NCBI GenBank assembly: GCA_016872725.1
Contig: VGZC01000048.1
Location: 1-46,793, forward strand
Direction of reading: 5' to 3'
Source: Planctomycetota bacterium
GTDB taxonomy: Bacteria > Planctomycetota > Planctomycetia > Pirellulales > Pirellulaceae
Length of the DNA stretch: 46,793 bases
In this document: positions 7,813-16,293 of the stretch, in pieces
How positions within the stretch are numbered: the first letter of the stretch is position 1
How the letters are laid out: the number at the start of each line of letters is the position of its first letter
Translations under genes and position numbers: made by a program
The notes under the pieces: model-generated
What the model was told of the DNA's origin: nothing
The model's database searches: none
The model's input: the letters and a program-made list of their open reading frames with translations, nothing else

Positions 7813-9123
7813 TCAGTAGGTCCAGACCAGGCCGAAATCGAGACCGTGCAACAAGAGGTCGCCGTCGACAAAGGCGAAGGCCGGGCGCTGCGGCTCACCC
7901 GCGGGAGGCGGCTGGTTCGGATTGATCCCCCGGTCCATGTGATCGCCCGGTTTCGCCACATGATTCCAGTACATGCAGGAGTAGCCCGCCCGTGCGAAGA
8001 GGCCGCTGGAAAGTCGATAGCCGACATGCAGACCGGCCTCCGGGGCGATGGCGAATTCACTGCGCGTGTAACGGCCGATGTTGGTGCTCTGCGCGAATAG
8101 CCCGTTGCCCGCGACGCTCGCGACTCCTCCCACCGTCGAAACCTGCTCGCCATCGATCATGACCGTCTGACGCATGTTACCCAGCGCGATGCGCCCGAGC
8201 AGATCGATCGAGGCGCGCCCGAAATCTCGCTGCAATTCCAGGCCCAAGTATGCGCCGTGGAATTCGTTCCTGGCGTCGAATAAGTCGGTGATCTCGATCG
8301 TCGTGTCGCTCGAAACGAGCGACGTCGCGCTGCGGATGCGCACCGACTCGTCGATGCGGGCCATCTGGTACCCGACGAGTCCGTCGAGTCGAAGTCGACA
8401 CGACTCGGTGATGACTCGGCGCAAACCGACGTCGGCCGACAATATGTTCGAATCGCCGTCGATCTCGATCCCGCCCGTCGACGTTCCCGCGAGCGCGACG
8501 AGGAGACTATCCTCACCGAGATAACCGCCCTGCAAATCGTCCGTGTAGTTGTAGAATGGGCGAGCGATCGTTGTGATGGTCGACGAATCCACGGCATAGT
8601 GCCATGCGCCGTTGCCGAGCATCATGATACCCGCCTCGACACCTTCGCACGTACCGCCATTGAGCCATGATCCGAACCGGAGCCGCCCACCGGGCCGCGT
8701 GTCGTCGCCGACCCGGCCACCGCCGAATAATGTCGTCGCGTTCGGCAAAACCCCGTCGTCCGGATCGGTCGTCACGAGGATGGGGACCGGCTGATTCGAT
8801 CGACGCCAAAGAAGATAGTCCAACTCGGCCCATGTCGTGTAACCGACCCCCGCCGGCTCGACGCAGTCGGTCCATGTTTCGTCGACGACCACCGGATTGG
8901 ACTCCCACTCCGACCCCCGACCGGTCCTCGATTCGGAATCCGGCGGGGAAGGCGGACCATCGAGGGCGGACGCGCGGGGCAAGAGCCGAAGCTCATTCGG
9001 ACGACCGGTGTCATCCGCGCGCATCCGGCCCGTCGCGGCCATCGCCATCAGGACGGCGACCCAAGTCCAGCGCGGGGGCGGCGTCCGAACGGATTCGTTT
9101 CGCAATGCTACGCGACGGACCAT
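7813..9123 (-). CDS. BBP7-like outer-membrane beta-barrel protein
   Basis: This 436-residue protein has an N-terminal signal (hydrophobic WVAVLMAMAATGRMRA around residue 20) and a Ser/Pro/Arg linker. An aromatic segment, WAELDYLLWRRSNQPVPILV, then begins a barrel typical of the planctomycete BBP7 family. Amphipathic strands follow with many Gly and aromatic residues (RLRFGSWLNG, YLGLELQRDF), ending with GLDFGLVWTY, a C-terminal aromatic strand as in Bam substrates. ATG 9174 is an alternative start 17 codons upstream; neither has a strong ribosome-binding site. It is tail-to-tail with the PQQ-propeller gene 29 bp away, although no functional link is shown. Confidence 0.75.
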   Translation of the reverse strand: MVRRVALRNESVRTPPPRWTWVAVLMAMAATGRMRADDTGRPNELRLLPRASALDGPPSPPDSESRTGRGSEWESNPVVVDETWTDCVEPAGVGYTTWAELDYLLWRRSNQPVPILVTTDPDDGVLPNATTLFGGGRVGDDTRPGGRLRFGSWLNGGTCEGVEAGIMMLGNGAWHYAVDSSTITTIARPFYNYTDDLQGGYLGEDSLLVALAGTSTGGIEIDGDSNILSADVGLRRVITESCRLRLDGLVGYQMARIDESVRIRSATSLVSSDTTIEITDLFDARNEFHGAYLGLELQRDFGRASIDLLGRIALGNMRQTVMIDGEQVSTVGGVASVAGNGLFAQSTNIGRYTRSEFAIAPEAGLHVGYRLSSGLFARAGYSCMYWNHVAKPGDHMDRGINPNQPPPAGEPQRPAFAFVDGDLLLHGLDFGLVWTY

Positions 9124-9376
9124 CGTGGATTCGGCTTGGGTAGCCTCCCCATGTTCCGAACGAAAAGACGTCATTTCGAACGTGACGAACAGAGGGCGAT
9201 GGCCCTCGGCCGCCGGCCCATGCGCCGGCCTCGCCCCGGGGTTCATAATTCGGCTGGTCCGACTGTGATGATTGAGTAAACTTGTCCGATTGCGTCGAGT
9301 TTGGCGAGAATGGCGGAAGGATGGGTCGCCTCGGACGGCGACGCTAACTGGGAAGAATAAGAAAGGCGGACCGACC

Positions 9377-11122
9377 ATGCTCGTCAAGACGCTGATCCCG
9401 GCACACGGTTCGGCGATATCCCTGTCGGAGATTACGCTTGTCGACGGAACGTCGGATATCGGAGCGGGTCGGGCGCTGGTCGAGATCCTCGAGCACGCGA
9501 CGCGCGCGGATCGGGATAGCGGGTCGGTGGCGGGCGAGGCCGGGGAGGCGGACCGTTTTTTTCGTGACGTCCAATTGGTTTCGCCGCTGACCGAGGACCG
9601 TCTGCTTTCGGGTGTGATGCGAGCGGACGCGGGCGATGCGGCGGGCGGCTCGCCGACGGGCGAATCGGTCGTCGCCGGATTGGATCCGACGCTTGCGGCG
9701 CCGCTCGAAGTGCGCTGCCGCAAGGAGGCGTGGAGCCTCTTGAGGCGGCCCGTGTTGAGTGCCCAGGCCGTGGCGCGCAGCGACCTTGGCGAACTGTTGC
9801 GGCTGCGTTTCGCGCATCTCTCGGGCGCGCGGCTCGATGGGCTCCTCGAACCTGTACCCTCGGGCGATCCGCTGCAAGGCCCGCGCCGACTGCTGCACTT
9901 GCTGCAATGGGCGCCGGCGAGCGTCCTGGAATCGCTCAATGCGGCGATGGCGACGCTGTTCGACGATATCGTCATCACGCTCGATGCGTCGCGGGTCGTC
10001 GAGCTGACCCTTCGAACGGGCAATGCGCCGTCGCACGCGGATCCTCGTCGCCAGGCGCGGGCATTCGCGAGCCTTCCGTCGCTGGGGACACGGAGCGAGG
10101 CCGTGCGCCGCTGCGCGGCGATCCTGATCGTCTGCCTGTTGAACAAGGGACGTGTTCTCCTGTTGGATTCCGTCGACGGAGGGCTTCCCGCGCATACGGC
10201 CCGCGGATTGGGACGTTGGCTATCGGATCATCAGCGCGAACTCGACGCGCAGCTCATGATCGCGTCGGCCGGTTCGGCGTTCCGATCGGGACTCTGCTCG
10301 GGTGGAGCCGACGTCACGCTCGTGCGGCTGCGGCGTCACGAGGGTTTGATTCACGTGAACGCCGTACCGCCCGATGCGTGCCGGCTTCTCGAGTGTTCCG
10401 GCATCGCGCGGGCCGTCGGCGCCGGGGAGTGCCTGGCGGCGAACGGCATCCTGTTGACCGAAACGGACGTCGAGCGGGCGATCTACCAGAGCCTGGTCGA
10501 CGCGGATGTTCCGGGTGAGCATCGGATCCATGTCGTTCATTCGTTGGGGCCCAGCACGCTGCTCATGATGCATACGCGGTTGGCGACGGTGGGGGTCCGC
10601 GTCGCCGTACTCGCGACGCTCGACGTTTTCGCGTCGAGCGAGCGGTTCCAGGAGTGGTGCGCGCGACTGACGGGCGGCGCGGCGCCTCGCGCGTGGATGT
10701 CGACCCGCGACCGGCTGGCGATCGAAATGGAAGGCGGGCCGGACCGAAAGACGCTCGCCGAGAACACGCGCGAACTCGAATCGTTCCTCGCCCAACTCCA
10801 TGCGAACGCGAACGAAACTCCGCCCGCGATGGTCGCGGGCACGCGGCGCGCCTCGGATCGTTGGCGCGAACTTCGGGTCAAGGGCCTTTCGATCCTCTCA
10901 AGCGAATTGAGGCCGTGGGTCGAGGAGCTGGTCGAGGAACTCAAGCGATACGGTTTGTTCCTGTCGCCTGTGGGTTCCGTCCGGCAGTGGTTTCAGGACG
11001 GCCGATCGCCCTCGGGATCGCCATGGATCGAGGACGCGATGGCGAAGATCGAGCGAGGCGCATGTCCCGAACCGCTCCTGGCCTCGTTTCGCGAGACGAT
11101 CACGTGGATCAGGATGCCATGA
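9377..11122 (+). CDS. OLD-like ATPase/TOPRIM protein with eroded active sites
   Basis: This 581-residue protein starts at ATG 9377 behind GAAAGGCGGA. The layout follows OLD-family nucleases: an N-terminal strand plus a P-loop-like turn at residues 24-31 (GTSDIGAG, where GxxxxGK[ST] is expected), a Walker B/D-loop-like region near 261-272 (LLLDSVDGGL, where a D-E-x-x-x-G-L pattern is expected), then a TOPRIM-like region with ILLTETDVE (about 358-366) and VAVLATLD (about 408-416) in place of the E-G-x-x-D and D-x-D motifs. The lysine, the Walker B glutamate and part of the metal-binding set are missing. The family call is by eye. The stop overlaps the next gene's start (ATGA), so the two are probably co-translated. 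It may be a structural regulator rather than a nuclease. Confidence 0.55.
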   Translation: MLVKTLIPAHGSAISLSEITLVDGTSDIGAGRALVEILEHATRADRDSGSVAGEAGEADRFFRDVQLVSPLTEDRLLSGVMRADAGDAAGGSPTGESVVAGLDPTLAAPLEVRCRKEAWSLLRRPVLSAQAVARSDLGELLRLRFAHLSGARLDGLLEPVPSGDPLQGPRRLLHLLQWAPASVLESLNAAMATLFDDIVITLDASRVVELTLRTGNAPSHADPRRQARAFASLPSLGTRSEAVRRCAAILIVCLLNKGRVLLLDSVDGGLPAHTARGLGRWLSDHQRELDAQLMIASAGSAFRSGLCSGGADVTLVRLRRHEGLIHVNAVPPDACRLLECSGIARAVGAGECLAANGILLTETDVERAIYQSLVDADVPGEHRIHVVHSLGPSTLLMMHTRLATVGVRVAVLATLDVFASSERFQEWCARLTGGAAPRAWMSTRDRLAIEMEGGPDRKTLAENTRELESFLAQLHANANETPPAMVAGTRRASDRWRELRVKGLSILSSELRPWVEELVEELKRYGLFLSPVGSVRQWFQDGRSPSGSPWIEDAMAKIERGACPEPLLASFRETITWIRMP

Positions 11123-12195
11123 GCGCGACGCGCCTTTACGCCTACTCGCGCCCGCCGCCCGATCCTCCGCTTCCGCTGCTCGTGACGGGTGTCGCGGGTG
11201 TCGCCGGCTACAACGCGTTCTATTACTTCCGAGCTCGGTACGGCGACCGGGTCGTCGGCATGCGCCGGCTCGACAACCGGCTGCTCGCCGACGACGGGAT
11301 CGAAGGCTGCGACGTCGACCGCCGCGAGGCCGTGCGCCGGCTCTTCGAGACCTATCGGTTCGCGGCCGTCCTGAATTGCGAAGGCACGTGCAAACTGAAG
11401 TCGTGCGAGCTCGACCCGCCGATGGCATGGCGCATCAATGTGCTCGGCGCGATGAATCTCGCGGAAACGGCGCGGGAGTGGAACGCGAGGCTCGTTCATT
11501 ACTCGATCGATCTCGTCTTCTCGGGGACCGGCGGAGGCGCGTACGACGAGAGTGCCCGGCCGGATCCGGTGACCGTCTACGGCAAGACGATGGCCCAGTC
11601 GGAGCGGATCATCCTGAACGAGCGCGCGGAAAGTTGCGTCCTGAGGATATCGCTTCCGATGGGCGAGAGCTTCAACGGGCACGCGGGCGCGATCGACTGG
11701 ATCCAGTCGCGGTTCCGGCAGGGAAAACCGGCGACGTTGTATTACGATGAAATCCGCACGCCGACCTACACCGATTGCCTCAACCGCGTGGCCCACGCGG
11801 TTCTCGCGAGCGACCTGCGCGGGCTATTCCACGCCGGAGGCCCCCGCCCGCTGACGCTCTATCAGATCGCCCAGATCGTCAACCGGTTGGGAGGGTACGA
11901 TCCGGGCCTGCTCGAAGGCTGTTTGCGGCGCGACGCGGGACCGATTCCGCCCCGCGCGGGAAACGTCAGCATGAATTCGGAACGGCTTGGCGAGGCACTC
12001 GGATACGAGCCGTTCGCCCCTTGGCCGCTCGACGACCGATGGGCGCCCGACGGCGAGCGATGGCACGCCGCTCGGACCGGGCCGGAAGGCTCGCCCGCGA
12101 GGATCGCCGAGCGGCTCTATCGCAATCCGCTGCTCGATCAATTGGGACTGGCCCGCGAACGCGTCGGGCCTCGCCGACGTCATGCGCGGCACTGA
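11119..12195 (+). CDS. RmlD-like NAD(P)-binding SDR protein lacking the catalytic lysine
   Basis: This 358-residue protein starts at ATG 11119 inside the previous gene's stop (ATGA). The Rossmann motif TGVAGVAG lies at 23-30. NVLGAMNLAE, the HYSIDLVFSG strand (Ser/Thr position of the SDR triad) and VYGKTMAQSE follow. In dTDP-4-dehydrorhamnose reductase and MAT2B-type relatives the last motif is Y-G-x-[ST]-K; here Tyr154 is kept but the residue four places on is Met158. Cofactor binding is likely, while reductase activity is doubtful unless Lys156 substitutes. The C-terminal substrate region (LFHAGGPRPLTLYQIA) is normal for the family. The gene overlaps the convergent Nudix gene by 16 bp. Coupling to the OLD-like protein suggests a joint, uncharacterised role. 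Confidence 0.78.
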   Translation: MSATRLYAYSRPPPDPPLPLLVTGVAGVAGYNAFYYFRARYGDRVVGMRRLDNRLLADDGIEGCDVDRREAVRRLFETYRFAAVLNCEGTCKLKSCELDPPMAWRINVLGAMNLAETAREWNARLVHYSIDLVFSGTGGGAYDESARPDPVTVYGKTMAQSERIILNERAESCVLRISLPMGESFNGHAGAIDWIQSRFRQGKPATLYYDEIRTPTYTDCLNRVAHAVLASDLRGLFHAGGPRPLTLYQIAQIVNRLGGYDPGLLEGCLRRDAGPIPPRAGNVSMNSERLGEALGYEPFAPWPLDDRWAPDGERWHAARTGPEGSPARIAERLYRNPLLDQLGLARERVGPRRRHARH

Positions 12196-12707
12196 TCGGC
12201 CCACAGCAGGCCGATGATCGTCTTCGCGTCGCGGATTTCGCGGCGGCGAACCATGTCGATCGCCTCGTCCCACGCGACGACGCGGTTCTCGATCTGCTCG
12301 CCCGATTCGCGGTTGGTCGGCCCTTCCGTAAGGCCCGTGGCCAGGAAAAGGCGCATCCGTTCGTCGAGCACGCCGGGCGAGAGGAAGAACTCGTGCAGCA
12401 AATCCCACCGGGAAGCCCGGTAACCGGTTTCCTCCGCCAACTCGCGCTCGGCCGTGACGCGGGGGTCCTTGCCCCGTTCGAGCGTGCCGGCGGGCAGTTC
12501 GATCAACGTCTGGCCCACGGCGATGCGGTGGTTTTGGATGAGGCAGACATGGTCGTTGTCGACCATCGGGACGATCGTGACGGCGCCGGGGTGGCGGATC
12601 ACGTCCCGCGACAGTTGGCGTCCCCGCGAGGCGTATCGCACGCGCTCGACGGAAAACCGCTCCCCTTCGTACAACCGCTCGGAAGCGAGCTCAGGCATTG
12701 GGTTCAT
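12180..12707 (-). CDS. Nudix hydrolase, ADP-ribose pyrophosphatase-like
   Basis: This 175-residue protein (ATG 12707) carries a Nudix box near residues 77-99, with AGTLERGKDP leading to ERELAEETGYRA, which contains the metal-binding R-E-x-x-E-E and the following G. IELPAGTLE is typical of the ADP-ribose/ADP-sugar group, which hydrolyses ADP-ribose to AMP and ribose-5-phosphate. An upstream GTG (12719) in the same frame is possible; the AAGG lies closer to that GTG, so the start is uncertain by four codons. It follows citrate synthase on the same strand with a 78-bp gap. Confidence 0.85.
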   Translation of the reverse strand: MNPMPELASERLYEGERFSVERVRYASRGRQLSRDVIRHPGAVTIVPMVDNDHVCLIQNHRIAVGQTLIELPAGTLERGKDPRVTAERELAEETGYRASRWDLLHEFFLSPGVLDERMRLFLATGLTEGPTNRESGEQIENRVVAWDEAIDMVRRREIRDAKTIIGLLWADQCRA

Positions 12708-12785
12708 GGATGGCCGCACCTTGGGACACCGAGGTCTGGGGAATCACACGCCGAGCGATCGATAGGGAACCGAGTTCCGATCGGA

Positions 12786-14072
12786 TCAGCGTTTTTCAAC
12801 AGGGACGAATCCGCGCAGCGTCGATCCGGTGTAGATCTGCCGGGGCCGGGCGATGCGTTTGTTTTCCGAACGGTGCATTTCGCACCAGTGCGCGATCCAG
12901 CCGGGCAGCCGCCCCATCGCGAACAGAACGGTAAACATCTGAACGGGGATTCCGATCGCGCGGTAGATGACGCCCGAGTAGAAATCGACGTTGGGATAGA
13001 GCCGACGCTCGACGAAATACGGATCGCTCAGCGCGGCCCCTTCAAGCCGCTGGGCGACGTCGAAGAGCGGGTCGTCGATGCGGAGTTTCGCAAGGAGTTT
13101 GTCGCACGCCTTCTTGATGATCGTCGCTCGAGGATCGTAGTTCTTGTACACGCGATGGCCGAACCCCATCAAACGGAAATTCGACTTCTTGTCCTTCGCG
13201 AGATCGATATACTTCTGGACATCGCACCCGTCGGCGATGATCTGTTCGAGCATGTTCACGACGGCCTCGTTTGCTCCTCCGTGGAGCGGTCCCCACAGCG
13301 CGCAGATTCCGGCTGAGATCGACGCGAAGAGGTTGGCGTTCGACGATCCCACCATCCGCACCGTCGACGTGCTGCAATTCTGCTCGTGGTCGGCGTGCAC
13401 GATCAGCAGCAGGTTGAGCGCCTCGACGAAATCCGGATCGATTTCATATTCCTCGCTCGGCACGGCGAACATCATCCGCAGGAAGTTCTCGCAGTAAGCC
13501 AGCGAATTCCTCGGGTAGATGAACGGCTGGCCGATCGACTTCTTGTAGCTGTAGGCCGCGATCGTGGGGAGTTTGGCGAGCAGACGGTGGATCGAGATCT
13601 CGACTTGCCGGGGATCCTGGGGATCGAGCGAGTCCTTGTAGAAGGTGGCGAGCGCGCCGACGACGGAGGAGAGGATCGCCATCGGGTGGGCGTCGCGGGG
13701 GAACCCGTTGTAGAACGACCGCATGTCCTCGTGGATCATGGTGTGCCGGCGGATCGAGTCGCGGAACACGTCGCGTTCCGAGGCCGTCGGCAACTCGCCG
13801 TAGATCAACAGGTAGGACGTTTCGAGGAAATCGCACCGTTCGGCGATCACCTCGACCGGATACCCCCGATACCGCAGCACACCCGCTTCGCCGTCGAGAA
13901 ACGTGATGGCGCTCGTCGTCGCGCCCGTATTGACGTACCCCTCGTCCAGTGTGATCAGGCTCGTATCGGAAAGGAGCCTCGAGATATCCAACCCTCGCTC
14001 GTTCTCGGTTCCGACGACGATGGGAAGATCGATCTCCCGATCACCCGTCTTGAGCTTCGCGATCTCGGACAT
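12786..14072 (-). CDS. gltA: citrate synthase (hexameric type II)
   Basis: This 428-residue enzyme condenses acetyl-CoA and oxaloacetate to citrate, the entry step of the TCA cycle. Signatures include HADHEQNCSTSTVR (about 222), GPLHGGANEAV with the first catalytic His (about 262), GFGHRVYKNYDPRA with the second His (about 306) and PNVDFYSG with the catalytic Asp (about 361). The length and the N-terminal beta domain (ITFLDGEAGVLRYRGYPVE) fit the Gram-negative hexameric class, often inhibited by NADH, though that is not visible here. A strong GGAGGAAGGAAGAGGG leader precedes the ATG. It is probably first in a short unit with the Nudix gene. Confidence 0.97.
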   Translation of the reverse strand: MSEIAKLKTGDREIDLPIVVGTENERGLDISRLLSDTSLITLDEGYVNTGATTSAITFLDGEAGVLRYRGYPVEVIAERCDFLETSYLLIYGELPTASERDVFRDSIRRHTMIHEDMRSFYNGFPRDAHPMAILSSVVGALATFYKDSLDPQDPRQVEISIHRLLAKLPTIAAYSYKKSIGQPFIYPRNSLAYCENFLRMMFAVPSEEYEIDPDFVEALNLLLIVHADHEQNCSTSTVRMVGSSNANLFASISAGICALWGPLHGGANEAVVNMLEQIIADGCDVQKYIDLAKDKKSNFRLMGFGHRVYKNYDPRATIIKKACDKLLAKLRIDDPLFDVAQRLEGAALSDPYFVERRLYPNVDFYSGVIYRAIGIPVQMFTVLFAMGRLPGWIAHWCEMHRSENKRIARPRQIYTGSTLRGFVPVEKR

Positions 14073-14343
14073 AGTCCCTCTTCCTTCCTCCCGCGAACGA
14101 CGTCATCGCCACGATGGAATCCGCACCATCCGCGGGACCGCCGCGTGTCAGGACGCAGTTTACCGATCGGATCGCTCGGCGACAATTCGCCCGCCGCGGT
14201 CGAAAACCGACCGCCCGCTCCTCATCGGGGCCCGTCTCCCGTCCACCCGGGTCCGCCGCCGCCGGTGGCACGCGCCGGTCGACTCGCCTACACTGGCCGC
14301 CAGCGGGCCCACGAAGGGCGAGGCCGACGCGCGGGATACGGCG

Positions 14344-14871
14344 ATGCACATTCGGCGGAACATCGAGATCAAGGCGAAACTGGCCGATCCGGGCGCCGCG
14401 CGGCGCGCGATCCAGCGGATCGCGACCGAACGGATCGGGCAGCGCATCCAGGTCGACACTTATTTCCATTGCCGAACCGGCCGATTGAAACTGCGGGAGG
14501 CGTCGGGTGCGACGGCCGAACTGATCTGGTACGACCGGCCGGACGAGAACGGTCCCAAGCCGAGCCGCTACTACCTGGTGGAGGTCGCCGATCCCGAGAC
14601 GTTGCGGTCGGCCCTTTCGGCCGCGCTGGGCGTTCGGTCGGTTGTCCGCAAGCGCCGCGAGATCTATCGCTATCGGTTCGTGCGGATCCACCTCGATCAT
14701 GTCGATCTGCTCGGCGATTTCCTCGAACTCGAAGGCGTCCTCGAGGACGGAGTGGACGAGGTCGAAGCGAGACGCGTCGTCGCCGACCTCGTCGCTCGAC
14801 TGCAAATCCCCGCCGCCGCGATGCGGGCCGGATCCTACGGCGAGATGTTCGATCGCGCGACTCCCGAGTAG
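14344..14871 (+). CDS. CYTH-domain protein (class IV adenylate cyclase / triphosphatase-like)
   Basis: This 175-residue protein starts at ATG 14344. The N-terminus RRNIEIKAKL is the CYTH signature in its E-x-K-x-K form, as in CyaB-like members. Later strands carry DTYFHCRTGRLKLRE, AELIWYDRP, KRREIYRYRF, HLDHVDLLGDFLELEG and a C-terminal SYGEMF. These provide the acidic and basic tunnel residues for binding a triphosphate. The substrate may be ATP (cyclase), thiamine triphosphate or tripolyphosphate; sequence alone does not decide. The frame is open upstream to 13903, but that section is antisense to citrate synthase and is not used. It is convergent with the parvulin gene, 20 bp away. Confidence 0.8.
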   Translation: MHIRRNIEIKAKLADPGAARRAIQRIATERIGQRIQVDTYFHCRTGRLKLREASGATAELIWYDRPDENGPKPSRYYLVEVADPETLRSALSAALGVRSVVRKRREIYRYRFVRIHLDHVDLLGDFLELEGVLEDGVDEVEARRVVADLVARLQIPAAAMRAGSYGEMFDRATPE

Positions 14872-14891
14872 GCCGGGCGACGGGTCGCCGA

Positions 14892-16223
14892 TCACGGCCC
14901 CGTGACGGCCGAATCGCCGTGCGCGGCCGGCTCCTGGTCGTAGAGCGTCCAGACGGGGATTTCGCGGCGGAGTTTCGCGAGGTATTCTTGCAGCTCGGCC
15001 TTGCGCTTCTCTTCCTGGATCTTCTTCTTGATTGCAACCTGAGCCTCGGTGAACGGCGTTCGACCGGCTCCTCGACGCTCGATCACGCGGATAATGTGGA
15101 ATCCCTGATCGTCCTCGATGATCTGGCTCAGCACGCCGAGCGGCAATTCGAAGAGTGCCTGGTCGATCGGCGCGGAGGCGAGGCTTCCCTGGTTGGTCCA
15201 ATCGTGCCGACCGCCCTGTTCGGCGTTGAACGCGTGCGAACCGCGTTTGGCGACCGCCCACAGCGGAGCGCCGCCCAAGGCGACCTCGTTTCCCATCGCG
15301 GCGATCGCGTCGGCTGCGGCCTGCCGAGTCGGGAATCGGTCGAACCGAACCATGAGCTGTTCCCAGCGCGCCTGGGCCCGCACGGCGTAGTCGCCGGAGC
15401 GCGCCTCGTAGTAACGCAGCATTTCGTCGTGCGTGACCTCGGGTTCGCGGCCGATCTTCGAAAACGCGCCGGCCATCCCCAGATTCCGCTCGCCGTACAT
15501 GCGGCGCTGCTTCGCGAGCGACCATCCGCTTTCCCGCATCTTCGCGTCCAATTCGGCGGCCGTTTGGACGTTGTACTTTTCGAGCAGCTTCGGCAGTTCG
15601 TCCTCGTCGAATCGCTTATGGACCGATTCCCAGACTTTCGGCATGCGATCGTTCACGACGTCGGCCGGCAAATCGCGCAGATAGGCGAAATAGAGCATCT
15701 TGGACTCGACGGCGACCGGCACCTGTTGCCGCAGCAGGAGCTCGCGTTGCCGATCGATCTGGTCCTTCGGCATCTTGTCCTCGTACGGCGCGAGGGCTTG
15801 ATTGATCGGGCCGAGCAAATCGCCGGCGAGGATCACTTCGTCGCCGACCCGCGCGACAATGCGGGCCGGTTCGAATTCGCCCGTCGCACCACCATGCGGG
15901 TCCACGCCTCCGACCTGCGCAACGCGCTCGGACCGGTCACGCTCTGCGAACCCCGATGGCGCCGCGGGCGACTCCTGGTTCCCGTACGACGGAGGCAACT
16001 CCCCGTACGGCGATGCGGAAACGGCACGGGGTGAAACGGAGGGTGCCGCGGGCGGCGGGGCGGACTGGGGTTTCCAAAACGAGAGCCCCGGCACCGCGCA
16101 GCCGGCCGTCGCGGCCCAAACCACGGACAGGCAAGCGGTCGCCGCGATCGGCGCGCGCCGGCGGCGAGCCGGTCGCGCGGGCCGGTCGGTCCAGCGTCCG
16201 ATGATAGGATCCGTCCCATGCAC
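14892..16223 (-). CDS. parvulin-type peptidyl-prolyl isomerase lipoprotein (SurA/PpiC-like)
   Basis: This protein has 443 residues if GTG 16223 is used; no in-frame ATG fits the signal. An Arg-rich n-region and hydrophobic core lead to a lipobox-like ATAGC, so the mature protein is probably lipid-anchored. A Pro/Ser linker (APPPAAPSVSP) follows. The SurA-like chaperone part starts with ARIVARVGDEVILAGDLL, and helices lead to a rotamase domain around residues 280-400, with ARWEQLMVRF, FELPLGVLSQIIEDDQGFHIIRV and a charged C-terminal helix (KKKIQEEKRKAELQEYL). It would fold or escort outer-membrane proteins in the periplasm. It lies 70 bp downstream of mfd on the same strand and may be co-transcribed with it. 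Confidence 0.85.
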   Translation of the reverse strand: MHGTDPIIGRWTDRPARPARRRRAPIAATACLSVVWAATAGCAVPGLSFWKPQSAPPPAAPSVSPRAVSASPYGELPPSYGNQESPAAPSGFAERDRSERVAQVGGVDPHGGATGEFEPARIVARVGDEVILAGDLLGPINQALAPYEDKMPKDQIDRQRELLLRQQVPVAVESKMLYFAYLRDLPADVVNDRMPKVWESVHKRFDEDELPKLLEKYNVQTAAELDAKMRESGWSLAKQRRMYGERNLGMAGAFSKIGREPEVTHDEMLRYYEARSGDYAVRAQARWEQLMVRFDRFPTRQAAADAIAAMGNEVALGGAPLWAVAKRGSHAFNAEQGGRHDWTNQGSLASAPIDQALFELPLGVLSQIIEDDQGFHIIRVIERRGAGRTPFTEAQVAIKKKIQEEKRKAELQEYLAKLRREIPVWTLYDQEPAAHGDSAVTGP

Positions 16224-16293
16224 TCGGATTGGTCTGCCGTTACGTGTTCCCCGGGTCCGTGCCGAAAGGGGCGACCCGAGGCGGGGCGGGATT

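Noticed and set aside
10147-12195. Defence island around the OLD-like gene
   Set aside because: No helicase partner (GajB-like), toxin or other defence gene is adjacent; the neighbours are an SDR and housekeeping genes.
13386-16034. 882-codon plus-strand open frame
   Set aside because: It overlaps citrate synthase and the parvulin gene antisense and the CYTH gene in another frame, and shows no motif.
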